Shown here: one piece after another, positions 1-5,639 of the stretch
Layout: every line of letters begins with the position of its first letter
How positions within the stretch are numbered: position 1 is the stretch's first letter
From: an uncultured Candidatus Melainabacteria bacterium
GTDB taxonomy: Bacteria; Cyanobacteriota; Vampirovibrionia; Gastranaerophilales; Gastranaerophilaceae
DNA: 7,163 bases
NCBI GenBank assembly: GCA_934699705.1
Contig: CAKUXD010000049.1
Location: forward strand, 1-7,163
Direction: 5' to 3'
Notes under the pieces: generated by a model
What the model was told of the DNA's origin: nothing
What the model saw: only the letters and a program-made list of their open reading frames with translations
Databases searched by the model: none
Translations under genes and position numbers: made by a program

Positions 1-504
1 ATGGTTAAAGGTTGTTACGAATTAGCTAAATTCGATATGGCTGTTCAAATGATTGGAGATGCTCAAAGCGGACATATCCAAGAAATGGGCAAGGATTTAG
101 CTAAAGTTTCAACTCCAAAAGAATGGGACGAACAAGGTGGAGCTCATAACTTAGGCACCGATGAAGGCTTATATTCATTTATAAATAAAGCCCAAGAAAC
201 TGGTGGAGTTGAAAATACCCTTCAATTAATGAATCATTTAGGTATGAACGATAAAGCTATGCAATTAGAAATGAAAAATATCGGCGAACTTGAGGAACTT
301 AAATCAGCATTAAATCCTCAAACACTAGGTGCGGTAATTAAAATAGTTCAAAATAAAGCAAACTTTGTTGGTGGTTTGAACTTAACTAAAGCTCCAAAAG
401 AAGCTAAGTTAAGAGAACAATACTTAACGCAATTGAACTCATTAATCGAATATATTAACGAGAATGCACCTAAACTATTGACTCAAGCTCAAGCTCAGGC
501 GTAG
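1..504 (+). CDS. Unrecognised helical protein, possibly the C-terminal part of a longer one
   Basis: I do not recognise this protein. The frame is open from the first base of the window, and that base begins an ATG. No upstream sequence is available, so a ribosome binding site cannot be checked and the gene may start earlier. The 167 residues have no signal peptide or membrane segment and only one cysteine (C5). They look mainly helical and soluble, with charged stretches (residues about 85-101 and 130-160) and a Gly-rich middle (GGAHNLGTDEG at 46-56). The tail ends in TQAQAQA, encoded by a small GCTCAA repeat. Codon use (several GGT, GCT, TAC, TTC and AAC codons) is typical of a real, reasonably expressed gene and fits the neighbours. 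It ends in TAG and is followed 17 nt later by a strong terminator, so it is the last gene of its transcript. It converges on atpG. Function unknown; no assignment is justified from sequence alone. Confidence 0.75.
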   Translation: MVKGCYELAKFDMAVQMIGDAQSGHIQEMGKDLAKVSTPKEWDEQGGAHNLGTDEGLYSFINKAQETGGVENTLQLMNHLGMNDKAMQLEMKNIGELEELKSALNPQTLGAVIKIVQNKANFVGGLNLTKAPKEAKLREQYLTQLNSLIEYINENAPKLLTQAQAQA

Positions 505-521
505 TTAAAGCAATCACATAC

Positions 522-561
522 AAAAAGGCGGATTTTGAAAAATTTCAAAATCCGCCTTTTT
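522..561. terminator. Bidirectional intrinsic terminator between convergent genes
   Basis: A perfect inverted repeat of 19 bases per arm (522-540 and 543-561) has the GC-rich core GGCGGA/TCCGCC and a run of five T on the 3' side of either strand. The two bases between the arms mean the innermost pairs open to form the loop. Because both sides carry a T run, it can stop the rightward transcript of the first gene and the leftward atp operon transcript, which ends at 591. No other gene lies between 505 and 590. Confidence 0.93.
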
Positions 562-590
562 AAAACTAAAAATAAATCCAAAAATTAAAC

Positions 591-1511
591 TTATTTCAAA
601 GCGTTTGCACCTGAAACAATTTCAACTAATTCTTGAGTAATAGCCCATTGACGAGCTTTATTATAATCAATTGACAATAATCTAATCATATCATCCGCAT
701 TATTGGACGCCGCTGACATCGCAGTCATTCTTGAAGCCAATTCACTTGCCTGAGCCTCTAAAAGAGCCTGAAAAATTATATTTGAAATGTACATCGGTAC
801 AATTGATTGTAAAATACCATGCACACTTGGCTCAAAAATCATAAGAGGGTCAACATGGTGAATATCTTCATGCATTTCATCACTTAATGGTAGAACTTCC
901 CAATTTTGAACTGAATATGACATCATATTTTTAAATCTTGTAGTTAAAATTTCGATTTTATCAATTTTTTTATCTACAAAAAAGTCTGCTAAATCTTCAG
1001 CAACTAATCTTGCACCTGTCGCTGTAACATCATTAGCAATAGAAAGGTAAGTTTTAGCAATTTCACAGTTTAAATTTTCGATTTTTCGTTTTAAACCAGA
1101 GTTACCTTTTTGACCAACAATAAACAAATAAACTTTAAGTCCTTGAGCATTGTAATCTTTTATTACAGAAATAGTTTTTCTAATAATATTAGCGTTATAA
1201 GCACCTGCAAGTCCTTTATTCGAAGACATAACAAGCAAACCAACAGATTTTATCTCACGTTTTTCTAATAAAACTGGATAATTATCAATTGCTGATTTAA
1301 CCTTTAAGTTTTCGACAGAGTATTCGCCATTAACCGCACTTAACATTCTTTTAAAAATAGTTGAAAGTTCAGTTGCGAAAGGGCGCGCAGATTTTACAGT
1401 TGATTCAGCTTTTTTAACTTTTGCTGCAGCAACCATCTTCATTGCACGAGTAATCTTGCGAGTATTCTGTACACTTTGTATTCTTGTTTTAATATCTTTT
1501 AAATTAGCCAT
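591..1511 (-). CDS. atpG: F-type ATP synthase subunit gamma
   Basis: This is the central rotor stalk of F1, which turns inside the alpha/beta ring and couples proton flow to ATP synthesis at the membrane. It has 306 residues. The N-terminal helix carries the conserved RKITRAMKMVAAAKV stretch (18-32). The Rossmann-like middle contains VMSSNKGLAGAYN (94-106), and the C-terminal helix has the family signature ITQELVEIVSGA (291-302). The segment between LPL (207-209) and IFEPS (225-229) is short, as in E. coli. The redox-related insertion of cyanobacterial and chloroplast gamma is therefore absent, and so is the usual Cys of the GLCGG motif (GLAGA here). A modest extra stretch sits around residues 60-85. 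The gene is last in the operon, 12 nt after atpA, with only a weak GAG-type ribosome site before its ATG, and it is followed by the terminator at 522-561. In cyanobacterial naming this gene is atpC. Confidence 0.97.
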   Translation of the reverse strand: MANLKDIKTRIQSVQNTRKITRAMKMVAAAKVKKAESTVKSARPFATELSTIFKRMLSAVNGEYSVENLKVKSAIDNYPVLLEKREIKSVGLLVMSSNKGLAGAYNANIIRKTISVIKDYNAQGLKVYLFIVGQKGNSGLKRKIENLNCEIAKTYLSIANDVTATGARLVAEDLADFFVDKKIDKIEILTTRFKNMMSYSVQNWEVLPLSDEMHEDIHHVDPLMIFEPSVHGILQSIVPMYISNIIFQALLEAQASELASRMTAMSAASNNADDMIRLLSIDYNKARQWAITQELVEIVSGANALK

Positions 1512-1523
1512 TGTTTATCTCAC

Positions 1524-3041
1524 TTATGCTACAAATGTTTTCAAAAAAGCCTCTAATTGCTTTTTCAAAGCCTCTTTATCATCATCAGATAAAGGCGCAC
1601 CACCGTTTAAGTTGCTTATTAACTCAGGCATATTAGCTTCATAATAATCAAACCATTCGCGTTTAAATTTAATCATAGATTTGTTATCAATTTCATCTAA
1701 ATAACCTTCGTTAGCTGCAAACAAGATTGAAACTTGTTTTGCTACACTTAATGGCATATATTGAGGTTGTTTCAATACTTCTGTAAGTTTTTGACCTCTT
1801 AACAATTGTTTTTTAGTTGCAGCATCTAAATCAGACGCAAATTGCGCAAAGGCTTCCAATTCTCTAAATTGAGCCAAATCTAATCTTAATTTACCAGCAA
1901 CTTGTTTAATAGCCTTTGTTTGAGCAGCACCACCTACACGAGATACAGAAATACCAGCGTTAATTGCAGGTCTGATACCTGAGTTAAACAAACCTGATTC
2001 CAAGAAGATTTGACCATCTGTAATTGAAATTACGTTTGTTGGAATATATGCAGAAACATCGCCCGCTTGGGTTTCAATAATAGGCAATGCTGTAATTGAA
2101 CCACCGCCTAAATCATCGTTTAATTTAACTGCACGTTCCAATAATCTTGAGTGTAAGTAGAAAACATCTCCAGGATATGCTTCACGTCCTGGTGGTCTTT
2201 TCAACAACAAACTCATTGCACGATAAGCCTGAGCGTGTTTTGTTAAGTCATCATATATAATTAAAACGTGTTTACCTTGTTCAAGGAAACCTTCTGCAAT
2301 AGCGCAACCTGCAAATGGTGCAATATATTGTAATGGCGCTGCATCGTTTGCGGTAGCTGATACAATGATTGAATAATCCATCGCACCATGAGTTTCCAAA
2401 GTTTTAGCTAATTGAGCAACTGTTGATGCTTTTTGACCAATTGCAACATAAATACAAATTACATCTTGACCTTTTTGGTTAATGATTGTATCAATTGCAA
2501 TCGCAGTTTTACCTGTTTGGCGATCTCCAATAATAAGTTCACGTTGACCACGTCCAATCGGAGTTAAAGCATCAATTGAAGTTAAACCAGTTTGCAATGG
2601 TTGATGAACAGATTTTCTTGCAACAATCCCAGGAGCAACTTTTTCAATCGGCAAAGTTTTTTCATAAGAAATATCACCCTTACCATCAATTGCCACACCT
2701 GTTGGATTAATAATTCTACCAATAAGACCTTCACCTACTGGAACTGACGCAATTCTATTTGTAGTTTTAACCGTCATACCTTCTTTAATGTGAGTATAAT
2801 CACCTAAAATTACAACCCCAACATTGTCTTCTTCAAGGTTCATTGTAATACCTAAAGTGCTTTTTGCATCTTCAAATTCTACTAATTCACCTGACATAAC
2901 ATTTCTCAAGCCGTAAACACGCGCAATACCATCACCTACTTCAAGCACTGAGCCGACATTTGAAATTTCTGTTTTTGTTTCATAGTTCTCAATCTTCTCA
3001 CGAATGATAGAACTAATTTCATCTGGTTTAATAGCTACCAT
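1524..3041 (-). CDS. atpA: F-type ATP synthase subunit alpha
   Basis: This is the non-catalytic nucleotide-binding subunit of the F1 hexamer, with a normal full length of 505 residues. The N-terminal beta-barrel domain covers about 25-95. The P-loop is GDRQTGKT (172-179), with the Gln typical of alpha. The Walker B strand is VLIIYDDL (259-266), and the alpha/beta family signature PAINAGISVS lies at 358-367. It is followed by R368 in SRVGG, the arginine finger that reaches the catalytic site of beta. The C-terminal helical domain covers about 380-505. The start is well supported: AGAGGA lies six bases before the ATG, directly after the atpH stop. The gene sits between delta and gamma as in cyanobacterial and most bacterial operons. 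No beta gene follows in this window. Confidence 0.99.
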   Translation of the reverse strand: MVAIKPDEISSIIREKIENYETKTEISNVGSVLEVGDGIARVYGLRNVMSGELVEFEDAKSTLGITMNLEEDNVGVVILGDYTHIKEGMTVKTTNRIASVPVGEGLIGRIINPTGVAIDGKGDISYEKTLPIEKVAPGIVARKSVHQPLQTGLTSIDALTPIGRGQRELIIGDRQTGKTAIAIDTIINQKGQDVICIYVAIGQKASTVAQLAKTLETHGAMDYSIIVSATANDAAPLQYIAPFAGCAIAEGFLEQGKHVLIIYDDLTKHAQAYRAMSLLLKRPPGREAYPGDVFYLHSRLLERAVKLNDDLGGGSITALPIIETQAGDVSAYIPTNVISITDGQIFLESGLFNSGIRPAINAGISVSRVGGAAQTKAIKQVAGKLRLDLAQFRELEAFAQFASDLDAATKKQLLRGQKLTEVLKQPQYMPLSVAKQVSILFAANEGYLDEIDNKSMIKFKREWFDYYEANMPELISNLNGGAPLSDDDKEALKKQLEAFLKTFVA

Positions 3042-3047
3042 ATTTTT

Positions 3048-3053
3048 TCCTCT
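3048..3053 (-). promoter_or_regulatory. Ribosome binding site of atpA
   Basis: AGAGGA, six bases upstream of the atpA ATG and overlapping the end of the atpH stop region, is a strong Shine-Dalgarno match. It fixes the atpA start and shows that this organism uses Shine-Dalgarno initiation for at least its highly expressed genes. Confidence 0.8.
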
Positions 3054-3602
3054 TTATTTCATAATTGCCTTTTTATAATCTTCTAATTTATGAGCAACAG
3101 ACATATCAATAATATCATCGCCCATTTTAAATATAAGTCCTGCGATAACTGTTTCATCTATCTTATATTTAATACTAATTTGCTTGTTTAATTTTACAGC
3201 AAGTTTATCTTGAATTGTTGATTTTTCCATATCGTTCAATTCAACTGCTGAAACAACTTCAATTCTTGCAACTTCATTAATATCATCTAATAACGTATTA
3301 AATACTTTTACAATATCGTAAATTAGATTAAATCTATTTTTTTCAACCAAAAGTTTTAAGAAATTTTTAACTAAAACATCAACATCTTGTTCAAAAACTT
3401 TATCAACAATAGCTTCTTTATCAGCAACTGTAATTAATGGATTTGTTAACACATCATACAAATCTTTTGAGTGAGAAAGAATTGCTAAAACATTTGCTAA
3501 ATCTGCAGAAATAGAAATATACGACAATTTTCCATCTCGTCCAAATTCAATTAAAGATTCTGCATATCTTTGAGCTATTAAAACATTTTTATCGTTATTC
3601 AT
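3054..3602 (-). CDS. atpH: F-type ATP synthase subunit delta (OSCP)
   Basis: Delta sits on top of F1 and ties it to the b/b' stator stalk. The 182 residues match the family length. The N-terminal helical bundle (about 5-105) begins with the typical IAQRYAESLIEF (9-20) and contains NPLITVADKEAIVDKVF (54-70) and NFLKLLVEKNR (80-90). The C-terminal domain ends in the diagnostic AGLIFKMGDDIIDMSV (154-169), which matches the usual G-(I/V)-x-(I/V)-x-x-G-D-x-x-(I/Y)-D-x-S pattern. The ATG overlaps the atpF stop by one base (TAATG), so translation is probably coupled to subunit b. Only a weak AGG lies upstream. The stop lies 12 nt before atpA. In cyanobacterial naming this gene is atpD. Confidence 0.96.
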   Translation of the reverse strand: MNNDKNVLIAQRYAESLIEFGRDGKLSYISISADLANVLAILSHSKDLYDVLTNPLITVADKEAIVDKVFEQDVDVLVKNFLKLLVEKNRFNLIYDIVKVFNTLLDDINEVARIEVVSAVELNDMEKSTIQDKLAVKLNKQISIKYKIDETVIAGLIFKMGDDIIDMSVAHKLEDYKKAIMK

Positions 3603-4099
3603 TAGAATTTTAACCTATCAAGTTCATCTATACTACTGTTAATAAAATTTGCGTGATATTGAGGCTTATTTTTCAAAGTTTCAACAATGTGTTTTTTTGC
3701 TAACTCAACTGATGCTAGAGCTGTTTTTTGAGAAAGCGAAGAAATAATTTTTTTGCCTTCAGACTCAATCATTTTTTCTGTATTAACAAGAATATTTTCT
3801 GATTGAAGTTTTGCATCTTCTAAAATTCTATTACCTAATTTTTCTGCTGTTTCTTCAGCATTTTTAAGTATTTCACCGATTTCTATACCAACATTTCTAA
3901 CCGAGGTTTCGGCATTTTTTAATTCTACAATTGAAGCCTCTTTTGCCAATTTTGAGTCATTAACAAATTGTTTAACTTTTTCTTGCATATTTTCAAGAAT
4001 TTTATTAATATCAACTTTTTTAGCAATAACAATAATAATCAATAAGAATATTGCAAAATTAAAAGTATTAGATTTTACGATTAAAGCCCATATTTCCAT
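3602..4099 (-). CDS. atpF: F-type ATP synthase subunit b
   Basis: This is one of two b-type stator subunits that hold F1 still against the rotor. The 165 residues comprise a short N-terminus, one membrane helix at about 11-27 (TFNFAIFLLIIIVIAKK), and then a long, highly charged Ala/Glu/Lys-rich helix (about 30-150) expected to form a right-handed coiled coil with b'. I call it b rather than b' because it is the second of the pair, directly before delta, as in Cyanobacteria. The two are hard to tell apart from sequence alone. AAGGA inside the last codons of the b' gene serves as its ribosome site, 8 nt before the ATG. Its TAA overlaps the atpH start by one base. Confidence 0.92.
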   Translation of the reverse strand: MEIWALIVKSNTFNFAIFLLIIIVIAKKVDINKILENMQEKVKQFVNDSKLAKEASIVELKNAETSVRNVGIEIGEILKNAEETAEKLGNRILEDAKLQSENILVNTEKMIESEGKKIISSLSQKTALASVELAKKHIVETLKNKPQYHANFINSSIDELDRLKF

Positions 4100-4104
4100 A
4101 ATTA

Positions 4105-4575
4105 TTATCCTTGCATAATTTTATCAATCAACTCGTTATCTACACCAATGATTTTTTCATCACTACCTAAAAATTTATCCGAAATGGATTGAGCTAAACC
4201 AACAACATTGGCTTTCAAAACTTCTTTTGCTTCTTGAGTCGCATTATCAAAATATTCTCTATTTGCTTCAATATTTTTTAGCGATTCTTCTTTTGCACTT
4301 TGAGTAATTTCATCACGCTTAATGTTTGCATCGTTTGATTTAGCATTAATAACACTTTTAGCATCTTGTCCAGCTTTTAAGATTTTGTCTGCTCTATCTT
4401 TTAACAAAGCCGTTGATTTTTCGCTATTAGCATTCGCTTCATTATAATTGTTATCAACAGTTTTTTTACGATCTTCAACAACTTTTTGCAAAGGTGCATA
4501 AAGAATTATATTCATCAAAACAACAAATATAATAAAACTAATTGCTGAAACAATAAAAGTAGCGTTAAATTCCAT
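4105..4575 (-). CDS. atpF2: F-type ATP synthase subunit b' (second b-type stator subunit)
   Basis: This b-type subunit of 156 residues should pair with subunit b to form a heterodimeric peripheral stalk. A membrane helix at about 7-26 is followed by YAPLQKVVEDRKKTVDNNY (26-44), the conserved juxtamembrane pattern (PL-x-x-V-x-x-x-R-x-x-x-I/V) of b and b' proteins. After it comes a long charged helix. The sequence differs clearly from the following b gene, so this is an old duplication and not a recent copy. It starts 24 nt after atpE with AAGG upstream and ends in tandem TAA codons 5 nt before atpF. Position between c and b matches cyanobacterial b', which is called atpG there. Heterodimer formation is inferred from the family. 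Confidence 0.9.
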   Translation of the reverse strand: MEFNATFIVSAISFIIFVVLMNIILYAPLQKVVEDRKKTVDNNYNEANANSEKSTALLKDRADKILKAGQDAKSVINAKSNDANIKRDEITQSAKEESLKNIEANREYFDNATQEAKEVLKANVVGLAQSISDKFLGSDEKIIGVDNELIDKIMQG

Positions 4576-4599
4576 TTCAATAAACCTTATATTTTCTTA

Positions 4600-4833
4600 T
4601 TAACCCATCATACCAGATAGTTTTAAAGCAATAATCAATGCATAAATAGCACATGCCTCAGCCATTGCAGCACCGATTAAGAAAAATACTAATGCTTTTG
4701 TAGCGATTTCAGGTTGTCTAGCCATTGATTCTAATAAACCTTTAGTAGCAACACCAATACCTAAACCTGCACCAACTGCACCAAAACCGATTGCAATACC
4801 TGCACCTAATTGAGCTAATTCTGAAACTGTCAT
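4600..4833 (-). CDS. atpE: F-type ATP synthase subunit c (ring proteolipid)
   Basis: Subunit c forms the membrane rotor ring. It has 77 residues in two membrane helices (about 8-33 and 47-70), joined by the polar loop RQPE (39-42) that contacts gamma and epsilon. Helix 1 carries the glycine repeat G21-A-G23-L-G25-I-G27 that packs the ring. The ion-carrying carboxylate is E59 in AAMAEACAIY (55-64). Sodium-binding c subunits carry a Gln in helix 1 and a Ser directly after the Glu. Here the matching positions are I26 and A60, so proton coupling is likely. A lysine (K71) near the end of helix 2 is uncommon. The start has a very strong ribosome site (AAGGAAAGGA), which fits the many copies needed per complex. 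In cyanobacterial naming this gene is atpH. Confidence 0.97.
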   Translation of the reverse strand: MTVSELAQLGAGIAIGFGAVGAGLGIGVATKGLLESMARQPEIATKALVFFLIGAAMAEACAIYALIIALKLSGMMG

Positions 4834-4840
4834 AATTTTT

Positions 4841-4850
4841 TCCTTTCCTT
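4841..4850 (-). promoter_or_regulatory. Strong doubled ribosome binding site of atpE
   Basis: AAGGAAAGGA on the minus strand holds two overlapping Shine-Dalgarno options. The nearer AGGA lies 7 bases before the ATG. It is the best ribosome site in the operon and stands before the subunit needed in most copies. It lies in the 35-nt gap between atpB and atpE, which is otherwise AT-rich. Confidence 0.75.
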
Positions 4851-4868
4851 ATAAAATATCTTTTGTAA

Positions 4869-5552
4869 TTATTCTTCCTCTGAAATTGCAGTTGAAACAT
4901 AAACCATTGTAAGCATTGCAAATACAAGCGCTTGCACACAGGCAACTAAAACTTCAAAAAACATGAATGGCAACGGTAAAACATAAGCAAAAATACCAAG
5001 CATAGCTGCAATAAGGATTTCACCTGCCAAAATATTACCAAAAAGTCGGAGTGCCAATGTTAACGGTCTTGTAAACATTTCAAGAATTTCAATTAACATC
5101 ATAAAAATACTTATTGGACTGAAATCATGCAAGAAAAACTTGAATTTTTTCTTTGCAAAACCAGCCACAATATAATATATCAATACAATAACCGCCATTG
5201 CTGCAGTTAAATTGATATCATTTGTAGGTGAAGCTAATTCACCATGTTTTAAGTGATATAACTTCCAAGGTAACTGCCCCATTAAATTTGCAGTAATGAT
5301 AAATAAAAATAAAGACGCAATCAAAGGAATATGCTTTCTGCCTTCTTTTCCCATTAATGTATCTGACATATCCCAGAAAAATCCGAGAATACCTTCAAAT
5401 ACAACTTGTAATTTATTTGGAAAAATAGAAATTTTTCTTGTTGCCAAAACTGCCAAAACAAGAAGAAATCCCATAGTAAGCCACATGGTAAGAATTGTAT
5501 CCATGTTAAATGCCATACTTCCTATATTTACAATCCAATGTCCTTCACTCAT
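4869..5552 (-). CDS. atpB: F-type ATP synthase subunit a
   Basis: Subunit a is the membrane stator that provides the two proton half-channels next to the c ring. It has 227 residues with about five to six membrane segments (near 18-37, 75-93, 115-133, 146-158, 163-190, 193-222). The essential arginine is R169 in the family motif TLALRLFGNILAGE (165-178), equivalent to R210 of E. coli. Also typical are FPNKLQ (44-49), LFLFIITANLMGQLP (81-95) and the C-terminal helix with VACVQALVFAMLTMVYV. The protein is shorter at the N-terminus than E. coli subunit a. It is the first gene of the operon. No atpI-like gene precedes it; the upstream neighbour is divergent birA. The chosen ATG has only a GG-containing AG-rich stretch (GGATTAGG) just upstream, and the other ATG nearby is out of frame. 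Confidence 0.97.
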   Translation of the reverse strand: MSEGHWIVNIGSMAFNMDTILTMWLTMGFLLVLAVLATRKISIFPNKLQVVFEGILGFFWDMSDTLMGKEGRKHIPLIASLFLFIITANLMGQLPWKLYHLKHGELASPTNDINLTAAMAVIVLIYYIVAGFAKKKFKFFLHDFSPISIFMMLIEILEMFTRPLTLALRLFGNILAGEILIAAMLGIFAYVLPLPFMFFEVLVACVQALVFAMLTMVYVSTAISEEE

Positions 5553-5580
5553 GACCTAATCCCATATCTTACATTTACTT

Positions 5581-5592
5581 TATTGTACAATA
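5581..5592. repeat. Perfect 12-bp palindrome covering the -10 box
   Basis: TATTGTACAATA reads the same on both strands. It contains TACAAT on the minus strand (5587-5582) and on the plus strand (5586-5591). It could therefore serve as a shared, symmetric -10 for divergent transcription of atpB and birA, or be an operator for a dimeric regulator. No convincing -35 is visible for the rightward direction. Confidence 0.6.
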
Positions 5593-5610
5593 CTCATAAA
5601 AAAATCGCAA
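5582..5610 (-). promoter_or_regulatory. Predicted sigma-70-type promoter of the atp operon
   Basis: On the minus strand TTGCGA (5610-5605) and TACAAT (5587-5582) are separated by exactly 17 bases, giving 4/6 and 5/6 matches to the -35 and -10 consensus. Transcription would start near 5575, leaving a leader of about 22 nt before atpB. It is the only convincing leftward promoter seen in the 87-nt gap between the divergent genes. The -10 lies in a perfect palindrome and the -35 overlaps an inverted repeat, both listed separately. Confidence 0.6.
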
Positions 5611-5624
5611 ATATTTCATATTTG
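5608..5624. repeat. 7-3-7 inverted repeat overlapping the atp -35 box
   Basis: CAAATAT (5608-5614) and ATATTTG (5618-5624) are perfect inverted copies separated by three bases. The left arm overlaps the predicted -35 of the atp promoter. The position fits a regulator binding site, but in such AT-rich sequence chance is a real alternative. Confidence 0.4.
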
Positions 5625-5639
5625 TAATAAATTATAGTT

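Noticed and set aside
1456..1644. Open plus-strand frame of 62 codons
   Set aside because: It lies antisense across the atpG start and atpA end. The residue pattern is that of a shadow of the real genes and no independent start signal is seen.
3602..4575. Two b-type genes as a recent tandem duplication
   Set aside because: The two proteins share only architecture and composition. They match the old b'/b pair known from Cyanobacteria and other phyla.
4600..4833. Sodium-type ATP synthase
   Set aside because: The Gln in helix 1 and the Ser after the essential Glu, needed for sodium binding, appear to be replaced by Ile and Ala.
4742..4945. Open minus-strand frame of 67 codons across the atpB/atpE junction
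   Set aside because: It overlaps both real genes in another frame and has an unlikely composition rich in Cys, Arg, Trp and Tyr.
5296..5559. Open plus-strand frame of 87 codons
   Set aside because: It is fully antisense to the conserved atpB gene and has no recognisable features.
5605..5633. A rightward promoter for birA using TCGCAA and TAAATT
   Set aside because: Both boxes are poor and the start would fall on or after the ATG. The symmetric -10 at 5586-5591 is a better, though still unproven, choice.
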